Assembly: GCA_003167055.1 (NCBI GenBank)
Contig: PMUE01000069.1
Location: 1-8,004, forward strand
Source: Vulcanimicrobiota bacterium
GTDB taxonomy: Bacteria > Vulcanimicrobiota > Vulcanimicrobiia > Vulcanimicrobiales > Vulcanimicrobiaceae
DNA: 8,004 bases
Direction: 5' to 3'
A model generated the notes under the pieces. It was not told the DNA's origin. It worked only from the letters and a program-made list of their open reading frames with translations, and made no database searches. Of this stretch, positions 1-5,872 are shown piece after piece. The position numbers and the translations under genes are program-made. Position 1 is the stretch's first letter. Each line of letters begins with the position of its first letter.

Positions 1-972
1 CAGCGTCGACCACTGCGGATACTCCGAGTTGAAAGCATTCCAGAGCGAGAGTGCTCGTGCCGAGCTCGGCGAGATAACGCCTTCAACGGCCGGGTAGAGC
101 TGCGCCGTCGCGTCCGGATACCAAACCGACCAAATCGTTTGGTCCAAACCGCCGTTGGGTTCGGACTTGGCATAGGCGTAGGTCGAGGTCGACGCGTTCC
201 AGAGTGAGCTTATTCCCGCAGCGACAAGCTGAGCGTCCTGTGTGTACGTCGATGCGCCGGCCGCGTCACCAAACGCGTTTGTCTCGAGATATGAGAGATC
301 GGAGAGGCCGCGATAGACCTCGGCATTATCCATCAAGTAGGCGAACTTGCTACCGGGCTGCGAGATCGTGAGCCCGTCGCCCTGTTGAATCGCCACGATC
401 GTTGCGGCGAGTCTCTCGAGCGTCGGTTTCAACGAGACCACGTACTGTTGCGAAGTCGGATCGCTGGTATCGTAGAGTACGCGCGCGAGCGTCAAGAAGG
501 TGGCGTTGTACGCGTCGACCGAGTCGGCGCTCTTCAACGACGTTTCGACGCCGCCGCTGTAGCCGTAATCGTAGACCGTGCCTCCCAGTCCCCAGACGTC
601 CGTTGTATTGATGTGATTGACGAACCATGCCATCCATTGACGCGCATGGGGCAGCTGCGCTGGTATCTTTGTTAACCCGGTGGCTGCAAGATTCGCGTAA
701 TACGGCTCGATCTTCACGCTCGTGTAGAGGATCGCGCCATCTTGCAATTGCTGCGTATCGAGCCAAGCCGCGGCGCCTTGAATGTCGGCAGCGTAGGCAC
801 TTGCAGTTGAAGGAGCCGGGCCGCCGTTGGTGGTCGGAATCGCTCCGCCTCCACCCGCGCCTCCACTCACGCTACCTCCGCCACAACCGGCGAGCGTCAT
901 AGTAAAACCGAAGATGACGCACACTGCGAAACCGCCTCGGCTGCGGTGCATCTGTGAAACAGATCGAAACAT
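1..972 (-). CDS. Putative lipoprotein with six-hairpin (alpha/alpha) glycosidase-like domain, 3' end cut by window edge
   Basis: There are 324 codons from ATG (972-970) to the left edge without a stop, so the C-terminus is missing. Residues 1-30 form a lipoprotein signal: Arg residues at 3, 10 and 12, a hydrophobic stretch from about 15 to 28, and the lipobox LAGC with Cys30 as the predicted lipidated residue. A Gly/Pro/Ser-rich tether (about 31-58) follows, as in surface-anchored lipoproteins. From about residue 60 the sequence is helical and Trp/Tyr-rich, with motifs such as SADSVDAYNATF (148-159), YLMDNAEVYRGL (212-223) and WYPDATAQLYP (284-294). These recall (alpha/alpha)6-barrel, six-hairpin glycosidase-like proteins that act on polysaccharides. 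That family link is by eye, and no catalytic acid is assigned. The start is supported by a GGAGG ribosome-binding site 9-10 nt upstream. Lipidation is fairly sure; the enzymatic role is tentative. Confidence 0.75.
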   Translation of the reverse strand, partial: MFRSVSQMHRSRGGFAVCVIFGFTMTLAGCGGGSVSGGAGGGGAIPTTNGGPAPSTASAYAADIQGAAAWLDTQQLQDGAILYTSVKIEPYYANLAATGLTKIPAQLPHARQWMAWFVNHINTTDVWGLGGTVYDYGYSGGVETSLKSADSVDAYNATFLTLARVLYDTSDPTSQQYVVSLKPTLERLAATIVAIQQGDGLTISQPGSKFAYLMDNAEVYRGLSDLSYLETNAFGDAAGASTYTQDAQLVAAGISSLWNASTSTYAYAKSEPNGGLDQTIWSVWYPDATAQLYPAVEGVISPSSARALSLWNAFNSEYPQWSTL

Positions 973-981
973 GCTCCTTTT

Positions 982-987
982 CCCTCC
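982..987 (-). promoter_or_regulatory. Ribosome-binding site of the lipoprotein gene
   Basis: On the minus strand GGAGGG lies 9 nt before the ATG at 972. A second purine run, AAAGGAGC, directly abuts the start and is too close to be used. The placement fixes ATG 972 as the start rather than the internal ATG at codon 8. Confidence 0.6.
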
Positions 988-1011
988 GCAGCATGTATCG
1001 ATCCACTGGAA

Positions 1012-1149
1012 CTAACTCGATTCGTTCTGCTGCAACGCTGGGGCCAGTATGTCATTGGTAAGGTCCCAAGCGCTCGTTTGCATCGGCGCGACGACGAATA
1101 AGACTGCTGTCGCCACGTGACTGAATGGGAAGGGCCGAACAAATTTCAT
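1012..1149 (-). CDS. Possible small secreted protein (45 aa)
   Basis: A short open frame runs from ATG (1149-1147) to TAG (1014-1012), ending 39 nt before the lipoprotein start. It begins MKFVRPFPFSH, then has a hydrophobic core VATAVLFVVAP and a signal-peptidase-I-like end MQTSA before WDLTNDILAPA. It therefore looks like a Sec signal peptide (cleavage near residue 28) with a mature peptide of about 17 residues. No family is recognised. Against it: no good ribosome-binding site sits at the usual distance (the GGAG at 1165-1168 is about 15 nt away), and the frame is short enough to arise by chance. It could also be the relic of a larger secreted protein. If real, it would probably be transcribed together with the downstream lipoprotein gene. 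Confidence 0.35.
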   Translation of the reverse strand: MKFVRPFPFSHVATAVLFVVAPMQTSAWDLTNDILAPALQQNESS

Positions 1150-1155
1150 GTACCG

Positions 1156-1180
1156 AAAATATAGCTCCGCAGATTGGAGC
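1156..1180 (-). terminator. Weak hairpin plus T-rich tail, possible terminator of the VOC-SDR-LprI-like operon
   Basis: On the minus strand GCTCC (1180-1176) and GGAGC (1168-1164) form a 5-bp GC-rich stem with a 7-nt loop, directly followed by TATATTTT. It lies about 40 nt past the stop of the LprI-like gene. The stem is short, so termination would be weak. The same TATATT (1163-1158) matches a sigma70 -10 box at 5 of 6 positions, so this could instead be part of a promoter for the downstream genes. I found no good -35 box. Confidence 0.3.
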
Positions 1181-1198
1181 CCGATACAGTGAAAAACT

Positions 1199-1215
1199 CG
1201 ATATCTATGATATCG
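1199..1215. repeat. AT-rich perfect inverted repeat, 7-bp arms
   Basis: CGATATC, a 3-nt centre TAT, then GATATCG: both arms match perfectly. The site begins 7 nt past the stop of the LprI-like gene, at the head of the intergenic region before the lipoprotein gene. It is too AT-rich and lacks a T-tract, so it does not look like a terminator. It could be an operator or a chance palindrome. Confidence 0.4.
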
Positions 1216-1221
1216 TGCTCT

Positions 1222-1779
1222 TCACGGTAGCCAGAACGGCTCGGCCATCCAGGAGTTCTTCAGTTGCTGCGTGCGCGAGCGCGTAAGCGCGGTCGCGCAG
1301 CTGTCCCGCGCGCGCGAGCACGCGATGTTGCGATACTCAAGCCACGCCCGTTCCGAATCCGCGAGCAGCTCGCGTTGTGGCGCCGTCACGAGCAACTCGA
1401 GCAGACCATACACGCGATCGTGTTCGGCGGCTACGGCAGGTGCGGTGTTCGCTGTGCTCGCTGTTCCGGTAAAGAGTGCGATGTCACGAACGCGATCTTG
1501 TGCGGAGGCCGCATTGCATTCCGCTTCGATCATGGGCTGAATCGATCCGCCCTCGACCATCGAAGCATCGAACGCACATGCCCCCGCGCGCGCATCGAGC
1601 CAATGCATTTCGCTGAGATGCAGCGTTGGATCATCATGAAACCGCTGCATCGCAGCGCGAAATGCGGCGAGCTCCTTATCGTTTGCCCGCGTTTGCGCCG
1701 CAGCGGCGCACTCATCGAGATCCAATTGCGTCGCCGATGCACCACAGTTCAGCGCCGCGACGAGGACCATCGCGATCAC
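1222..1779 (-). CDS. Secreted DUF1311 / lysozyme-inhibitor LprI-like protein, two Cys-rich units
   Basis: This is a 185-aa protein starting at GTG (1779-1777). No ATG or GTG occurs further upstream before an in-frame stop at 1812-1810. The first 16 residues (hydrophobic, ending GASA) look like a short Sec signal peptide, though without the usual positive charges. The mature part has two units. Unit 1 (about 24-102) has C24, W60 in HWLDARAGAC, GGS (77-79), C88 and R96. Unit 2 (about 122-174) has RAWLEYRNIAC (144-154), C161 and R167. The pattern W-x(2-3)-R-x(3)-C followed by GGS...C...R is that of DUF1311, the LprI N-terminal family of periplasmic proteins. Some members inhibit lysozyme; most are uncharacterised. 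The start overlaps the SDR stop as GTGA, so translation is probably coupled. The family call is fairly good; lysozyme inhibition is only a possibility. Confidence 0.75.
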   Translation of the reverse strand: MIAMVLVAALNCGASATQLDLDECAAAAQTRANDKELAAFRAAMQRFHDDPTLHLSEMHWLDARAGACAFDASMVEGGSIQPMIEAECNAASAQDRVRDIALFTGTASTANTAPAVAAEHDRVYGLLELLVTAPQRELLADSERAWLEYRNIACSRARDSCATALTRSRTQQLKNSWMAEPFWLP

Positions 1780-2615
1780 GGCAATTTCATTGCACGCTTC
1801 ACGAGCGCATCACGGGTCGACGGCGGCAGGATCGCGGCGACGGCTTGAATCTGCGCTTTGCGTCCGATCAGGTAACGCTCGCGCGGTTTTGGTGCACGTA
1901 GTGCCGCAAGAACCGTGGTGGCGATGACCTGCGGGTCCATGCCTTCGCGCTCTTCGACCGCCGTTTGTGCAATGACCGCGTCGGCCAGCGCGCCATAGTA
2001 GGTCATCGCCTGCGGCGGCATCGACGCAACGAGCGTATCGCGGCCGGCGCGTCCCTTCGCCCAGATCGGCGTTTTCACCGAAGCGAATTCGAGCAGCGAG
2101 ACCGCGATGCCGAAGGGCGCAAGCTCTTGACGAAGTGCGTCGGTGAGCGAAGCGATTGCGGCTTTGGAGGCGCTGTACGGACCGACGAATGGTGCGGAGA
2201 GACGTCCGGCGATCGAGCCGACGTTGATGATGCGTCCGTGCGATTGGCGCAGGAGCGGCAACGCTGCTTGCGTCATGGCAATCGGCGCGATCACGTTGAT
2301 TTCGAACTGCCGGCGTAAGGCTTCGAGCGGAAGAAATTCAAGCGGCCCGGCGAATGCGACGCCGGCGTTGTTCACCAGACCGGCGAGCGTATCACCGTTC
2401 TCGACCACCGTCTGCACCGAACGCGCAACGTCGGCCGGAACGGTGACGTCGAGAATGACGGGCCGAATGCGCGCGTGTTCGGCTTCGAGCCGCTCGCGGT
2501 CGCTTTCTTTGCGTACGCCGGCGTAGACGGTGTACCCGTTAGCCGCCAGGTGCATCGCGATGGCATGACCGATGCCGGTCGATGCACCTGTTACCAAAAC
2601 TGCGTCGTTAGCCAT
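1776..2615 (-). CDS. SDR family NAD(P)-dependent oxidoreductase
   Basis: This is a 279-aa classical short-chain dehydrogenase/reductase with a Rossmann fold, expected to oxidise or reduce an alcohol/carbonyl substrate in the cytosol. All family marks are present: the nucleotide-binding TGASTGIG (9-16), D56 in LDVT, NNAG (82-85), and the catalytic tetrad N107, S134, Y147 and K151 (YSASK). R35 after the second strand hints at NADP(H) preference (inference). The style, including the longer C-terminal part (about 180-279), resembles retinol-dehydrogenase/17-beta-HSD-like SDRs, but the substrate cannot be read from sequence. The start ATG at 2615 overlaps the end of the VOC gene by 8 nt and is preceded by GAAAGG. 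The stop overlaps the next gene. The protein is thus the middle member of a three-gene operon and likely shares its TetR control. Confidence 0.93.
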   Translation of the reverse strand: MANDAVLVTGASTGIGHAIAMHLAANGYTVYAGVRKESDRERLEAEHARIRPVILDVTVPADVARSVQTVVENGDTLAGLVNNAGVAFAGPLEFLPLEALRRQFEINVIAPIAMTQAALPLLRQSHGRIINVGSIAGRLSAPFVGPYSASKAAIASLTDALRQELAPFGIAVSLLEFASVKTPIWAKGRAGRDTLVASMPPQAMTYYGALADAVIAQTAVEEREGMDPQVIATTVLAALRAPKPRERYLIGRKAQIQAVAAILPPSTRDALVKRAMKLP

Positions 2616-3375
2616 GCGCCTTTCGTTGGTGAATGATCACGGCGTTGCCTTCGGGATCCGGGCCAAAGGCCATCAAACAGTTCGGCGTTTCGATGACGTC
2701 GCTGAGCTCGACGCCGCGGCTGCGCAGCTCAGCGGCTTTTGCGCGGACGCTGTCGACGGCAAACATCACAAAGCCGCCTTGGCGCTTATCGGGCATCATC
2801 CACACGCCGAACGTCGAGCCGTCGGCGAGCTCGAACTCGGCGCCACGCCCATCCTCGTCGATATCCGTCGGCGTCAAGCCCAGCACATCCCGATAATACG
2901 CAATCGCGCCTTGGGGATCGCTCACCATGTAGCCGGCGAGATCGATGCCGTGAATCGTCGTTAACGTCCGGGCTTGCCCAGCGGGCCTGTGCTCGTCCTT
3001 CGACTTTTTCTGGTGCACGATCACGGGGTTGCCTTCCGGATCTTTGCTCAGCGCCATATAGCACACGGGCGACTCGAACGGATCGGAAATCTCGCCGCCG
3101 CGTTGGCGGATGGTTTTGGTTGATTCGGCGGCGTCGCCGACCGCGAACATCGCGCTGAAGCCCAGCGCGAACTCGCCGTCTTCGGGCTGCCAAATCCCGA
3201 ACGTCGTTCCGTCGGGAAGGTGGAATTCAGCGCCGCGTTCCGAGACGACCGACGGCTGCATGCCAAGCGTGTCGCGGTAAAAGGCAAGCGCCTTCGGCAA
3301 GTCGCGGACGGTCACGCCGGCCAGATCGGTTCCGGCGACCGCACTTGCGGCGGGGGCGGTGGATTGAACGCTCAC
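2608..3375 (-). CDS. Tandem VOC-domain (glyoxalase/bleomycin-resistance fold) protein
   Basis: This is a 255-aa protein with two vicinal-oxygen-chelate domains (about 16-123 and 142-251) joined by a charged linker. The halves are clear copies: LAGVTVRDLPKALAFYRDTLGM against LAGYMVSDPQGAIAYYRDVLGL in the first part, and KDPEGNPVIVHQ (111-122) against PDPEGNAVIIHQ (239-250) at the end, each with an AEF-L-DG-TFG strand pair in the middle. Family members include metal-dependent lyases, dioxygenases and drug-binding proteins. Where glyoxalase I has its first His and last Glu, I see Leu18 and Ile119 (with Leu also in the second half), so the classic metal site seems absent and a binding role is as likely as catalysis. 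The start is GTG (3375-3373) behind a strong ribosome-binding site. It is the first gene of the VOC-SDR-LprI-like operon, just downstream of a TetR-type palindrome. Confidence 0.9.
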   Translation of the reverse strand: MSVQSTAPAASAVAGTDLAGVTVRDLPKALAFYRDTLGMQPSVVSERGAEFHLPDGTTFGIWQPEDGEFALGFSAMFAVGDAAESTKTIRQRGGEISDPFESPVCYMALSKDPEGNPVIVHQKKSKDEHRPAGQARTLTTIHGIDLAGYMVSDPQGAIAYYRDVLGLTPTDIDEDGRGAEFELADGSTFGVWMMPDKRQGGFVMFAVDSVRAKAAELRSRGVELSDVIETPNCLMAFGPDPEGNAVIIHQRKAHG

Positions 3376-3381
3376 GGGGTG

Positions 3382-3387
3382 CTCCTT
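3382..3387 (-). promoter_or_regulatory. Ribosome-binding site deciding the GTG start of the VOC gene
   Basis: AAGGAG on the minus strand lies 6 nt before GTG 3375. It is one of the best Shine-Dalgarno sites in the window and supports the GTG as the true start. Together with the gap upstream, it fits a gene that heads its own transcript. Confidence 0.7.
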
Positions 3388-3422
3388 TGCGTCATTTCAG
3401 GTCCCCTCAAGCGTAACCGGCC

Positions 3423-3451
3423 TATATGACAGCCGCTGTCATATTTACTAA
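3423..3451 (-). promoter_or_regulatory. Weak candidate sigma70-type promoter of the VOC-SDR-LprI-like operon
   Basis: On the minus strand TTAGTA (3451-3446) and CATATA (3428-3423) are spaced by exactly 17 nt and would give a leader of roughly 40 nt. Both boxes match the consensus only partly. The interest is that the palindrome at 3424-3444 fills the spacer and the -10 box, which is where a repressor would block polymerase. Confidence 0.3.
3424..3444. promoter_or_regulatory. Perfect 9-bp-arm palindrome, likely TetR-family operator
   Basis: The arms ATATGACAG (3424-3432) and CTGTCATAT (3436-3444) are exact inverses around a 3-nt centre CCG. The site sits 12 nt past the tetR stop and about 49 nt before the VOC start, in the only gap between the two operons. 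Its length and the TGACA...TGTCA half-sites are typical of TetR-family operators, and it overlaps the candidate promoter. No T-tract follows on either strand, so it is not a rho-independent terminator. Binding by the neighbouring TetR protein is inferred from position. Confidence 0.65.
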
Positions 3452-3456
3452 AAGCG

Positions 3457-4047
3457 CTAGAATCGGAGCGCGCTCTCGACCCGGTCGATGGCGCGATTGA
3501 GCACCTCGAGTATGCGTCGTTCGCCGCCCGTAGCGCCCTGTTCGAACCAGAGCGCGAACGCCTCTTGCAGTGCGCCGGTCAAGGCTCCGCATGCGATGCG
3601 AACATCGAGGTCGTTCGTCGGCCGGCGGAGATGCCGGGCCATCAACGCGGCAAAGAGCTCGATTGCCCGTTCTTGTTCTTCAATAAACGCCGCCGCCAAT
3701 GCCGGCGTTTTTCTACGAAGCTGATGGCGCGCGATAAGCAGTTCACGATCACGATCGAAATATTCGGCGAGCACGCCGGTCATCATCGCACGCACCGATT
3801 CGATGATCGGTTCGTCGGCGGGACGATCCAGGAGCGACTGAATCACGATCGGATCGTACTCGTCGGTAACGACCAAGTCTTCCTTGGATCGATAGTAACG
3901 ATAGACGGTTGCCGGTGAGACCCCGGCAGCATCGGCGATTTGCTCGACGGTCGTCTGCTCGTAGCCTTGCTCGGTGAAGAGGCGTATCGCCTCTTTCTGA
4001 ATCGTCGTGCGGACGTGCTCTTTCTTGCGCTCGCGAAGTCCCGCCAT
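3457..4047 (-). CDS. TetR/AcrR-family transcriptional regulator
   Basis: This 196-aa protein has the usual length of the family. The N-terminal DNA-binding domain covers about residues 10-60: helix 1 TTIQKEAIRLFTEQGYEQ, then the helix-turn-helix TTVEQIADAAGVS-PATVYRYYRSKEDLV (32-59) with the canonical YRYYRSKEDL end. The remaining helical domain (about 65-196) would bind a ligand and dimerise. Its RRKTPALAAAFIEEQ and GALTGALQEAF stretches recall TetR proteins with an MftR-like C-terminal domain (by eye). The ATG directly abuts the TAA of the exporter gene (TAAATG), so the two are surely co-transcribed. The likely target is the palindrome just behind its own gene, which would make it the local repressor of the VOC-SDR-LprI-like operon. 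The inducer is unknown, but an exporter substrate is a reasonable guess. Confidence 0.93.
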   Translation of the reverse strand: MAGLRERKKEHVRTTIQKEAIRLFTEQGYEQTTVEQIADAAGVSPATVYRYYRSKEDLVVTDEYDPIVIQSLLDRPADEPIIESVRAMMTGVLAEYFDRDRELLIARHQLRRKTPALAAAFIEEQERAIELFAALMARHLRRPTNDLDVRIACGALTGALQEAFALWFEQGATGGERRILEVLNRAIDRVESALRF

Positions 4048-5529
4048 TTACGCGGCCTGCGCCATCGCCGGCGACTCGCTGCTGGCTTGCGCAGCGGTAC
4101 CGGGACGCACGAACAATATCAATGGAATGGTTGCGATAAAGAGCAGCGCGCTCAAGCGAAACACGTAGTCGTATGCGATCACGCTCGAGGCCTGCGCGAG
4201 TAAGGCCATGAGCGTCGCTTGCGATGCGCCGTGAGACTGCGTGATCCCGCCGGCGAGCTCCGACCACGCAACCGCGGTTTGGCGTGTAAGCAATGTGGTA
4301 ATCACCGCGATGCCGAGGCTTCCGCCGAGCTGGCGGATGAGCTGCGAAATGCCGGTTGCACCCGCGAGCTCTTCACGCGGAACCTTCGAGAGCATCAACT
4401 GCGTGAGCGGAATGAAGAGCAAACCTAAACCAAAACCGATGAGCGCACGCGGCCAGAACGTGTTGTCCAGCCCGGCGTCTTGCGTGAGCCCGCCGAGCTG
4501 CCAATTGGCCCATGCGGCCATCAGGGCGCCGGTCACGAGCAGGATGCGCGCGTCGACCTTGTTGACGATCCGGCTGGTGATGATCATCGCCACGGCGGTC
4601 GCGATGGCGTTGGGAATGAGCGCCTTTCCGGATTCGAGCGCGGTCATCCCAAGAATGCTCTGGAAAAACAGTGGAACGATCAACTCGCTTCCGAAGAGAC
4701 CGAACCCGACGACGAATAAGATCACATTTCCCATGCTGAAGCTCGCGATGCGGAAGACGCGCAGGTTGACGACAGGGTACCGGTCACGCGCGGTCATGAT
4801 CCCGAAAATGACGAGTGACAGGACGGAGACAATCGCAAGCGTCACGATGGTCGTTGAATCCCACCAATCTTCGTGCTGGCCACGCTCGAGCACGTATTGC
4901 AGCGAGATGAGACCGACGGCCATGAGGCCGAGTGCCGTCCAATCGATCTCGCGCCGCGCCCGTTCGATGTAATGAGGCGTCGGAATGAATGCAAGCGCCA
5001 TGAGGAACGTGAGGATACCGAAGGGGACATTGATAAGAAAGATCAGCGGCCACGACGCGTTGTCGACGATGTAGCCGCCCATCACCGGACCGAGCGCCGG
5101 CGCCGCCATGATCCCGATGCCGAAGATCGCCATCGACGCGCCCGATCGCTTTGGTCCGAACGTTTCAAAGAGAATCGCTTGCGCGGTTGGCTGCAGCACG
5201 CCGCCGCCGAGACCCTGGATCATCCGGCAAATCGTGAGTGCAACGATGCTGTGCGCCATACCGCACATAAAGGAAGCAATCGTGAAGATCGCAATCGCGC
5301 CGCAGTAAAACGTCTTGCGTCCGAGGTACGCGGTGAGCCAACCGTTGAGCGGCATCACGAGCACGGCCGCGAGAATGTAGCCGGTCGCGACCCACGCCGC
5401 GTCGTCGAGCGAGGCGCCGAGGTTGCCGGCGATCGTCGGTAATGCGACATTGACGATGGTCATATCGACGATCGCCATGAACACGCCGAGCATCACGGTG
5501 ACGGTGATGAAGAATTGTGCGCGCGTCAT
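4048..5529 (-). CDS. DHA2-family (EmrB/QacA-type) MFS multidrug efflux transporter
   Basis: This is a 493-aa inner-membrane protein with about 14 hydrophobic segments, the size and layout of the DHA2 drug:H+ antiporters. Family motifs are in place: VDMTIVNVALPTI (21-33, with D22 in helix 1), motif A GWLTAYLGRK (63-72) between helices 2 and 3, motif B CRMIQGLGGG (101-110), and the antiporter motif C around APALGPVMGG (143-152). It is expected to pump small hydrophobic or toxic compounds out using the proton gradient. The C-terminus is a short Ala/Ser-rich tail. No EmrA-like membrane-fusion or TolC-like partner is encoded nearby, so it may act alone. It lies between the winged-helix gene (8-nt gap) and tetR (abutting), forming a regulator-flanked operon. 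No strong ribosome-binding site is visible, so coupling to the upstream gene is likely. Confidence 0.94.
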   Translation of the reverse strand: MTRAQFFITVTVMLGVFMAIVDMTIVNVALPTIAGNLGASLDDAAWVATGYILAAVLVMPLNGWLTAYLGRKTFYCGAIAIFTIASFMCGMAHSIVALTICRMIQGLGGGVLQPTAQAILFETFGPKRSGASMAIFGIGIMAAPALGPVMGGYIVDNASWPLIFLINVPFGILTFLMALAFIPTPHYIERARREIDWTALGLMAVGLISLQYVLERGQHEDWWDSTTIVTLAIVSVLSLVIFGIMTARDRYPVVNLRVFRIASFSMGNVILFVVGFGLFGSELIVPLFFQSILGMTALESGKALIPNAIATAVAMIITSRIVNKVDARILLVTGALMAAWANWQLGGLTQDAGLDNTFWPRALIGFGLGLLFIPLTQLMLSKVPREELAGATGISQLIRQLGGSLGIAVITTLLTRQTAVAWSELAGGITQSHGASQATLMALLAQASSVIAYDYVFRLSALLFIATIPLILFVRPGTAAQASSESPAMAQAA

Positions 5530-5537
5530 CGCTTAAG

Positions 5538-5804
5538 CTAGGCGACCTCGACGAGCGACGCGAGACGTTCGCTGCCGGTCGCGGTCAGGGTATAGCGCTG
5601 CGATATGCCGTGAACGGCGCAGGTTATGCAGCCGCGCGCCGTGAGATCGGCGAGCAGCGCTTCGATCTCATCGGGCGCAATCTCGGTAGCGTACGCGTGG
5701 TGCAAGAGGCCGGCAGCGCACTCGCTCGGCGTCGCGGGTCCCTCGTAGAGCACCCGAAGTACGCCTTCCTCGAGCGAAGCCACATACGGACGTACCTGTC
5801 TCAT
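5538..5804 (-). CDS. Small winged-helix-like protein, probable transcriptional regulator
   Basis: This 88-aa protein has the layout of a minimal winged helix: helix 1 at LEEGVLRVLYEG (11-22), helix 2 at TPSECAAGLLHHA (25-37), a putative recognition helix APDEIEALLADLTARG (43-58), then a beta wing CITCAVHGISQRYTLTATG (59-77) and a last short helix. The ending Y-x-LT-x-x-G-x-x-x-L is common to PadR-, MarR- and ArsR-like regulators. It is too short to contain a ligand domain, although Cys residues at 29, 59 and 62 could sense metals or redox state (speculation). It starts at ATG 5804; an in-frame stop at 5843-5841 rules out a much longer form. No clear ribosome-binding site is seen. It leads the MFS-tetR operon and follows a palindrome that is its natural candidate operator. 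Confidence 0.7.
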   Translation of the reverse strand: MRQVRPYVASLEEGVLRVLYEGPATPSECAAGLLHHAYATEIAPDEIEALLADLTARGCITCAVHGISQRYTLTATGSERLASLVEVA

Positions 5805-5831
5805 CAGGCGCCGGTTTCGTGGCGAAAATGA

Positions 5832-5859
5832 GATAACCTCTCAAATGAGAGAAGTTATC
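5832..5859. promoter_or_regulatory. Interrupted 12-bp-arm palindrome upstream of the winged-helix/MFS/tetR operon
   Basis: The left arm is GATAACCTCTCA (5832-5843), followed by AA. The right arm is TGAGAG (5846-5851), a 2-nt insert AA, then GTTATC (5854-5859). All twelve arm bases pair, broken only by the inserted AA. It begins 28 nt before the winged-helix gene and fills most of the 68-nt gap behind the DUF1761 gene. It is AT-rich and no T-tract follows it, so an operator is more likely than a terminator. Its sequence is unrelated to the palindrome at 3424-3444, which points to a different binding protein. Confidence 0.55.
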
Positions 5860-5872
5860 ATTTGATGGGAAA

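Noticed and set aside
128..144. Perfect 7-bp inverted repeat GACCAAA-TCG-TTTGGTC
   Set aside because: It lies inside the lipoprotein coding region, where it encodes part of a conserved-looking DQTIW stretch. It has no positional link to expression, so it is probably chance.
350..766. Minus-strand 138-codon frame
   Set aside because: It is inside the lipoprotein gene in another frame, with an extreme Arg-rich composition. The in-frame lipoprotein reading has a lipobox, a ribosome-binding site and folded-protein composition.
897..1142. Minus-strand 81-codon frame across the lipoprotein start
   Set aside because: It overlaps the lipoprotein signal sequence in another frame, has no domain and no ribosome-binding site; the 45-aa frame at 1012-1149 is the more protein-like reading of this gap.
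1264..1848. Plus-strand open frame of 194 codons
   Set aside because: It is antisense to the LprI-like gene and the end of the SDR gene. Its Arg-rich composition is that of a shadow frame in GC-rich DNA.
4241..4972. Plus-strand open frame of 243 codons
   Set aside because: It lies fully antisense to the MFS exporter, whose motifs and length are unambiguous. The translation is Ser/Arg/Pro/Met-rich with no domain, which is typical of a mirrored membrane-protein gene.
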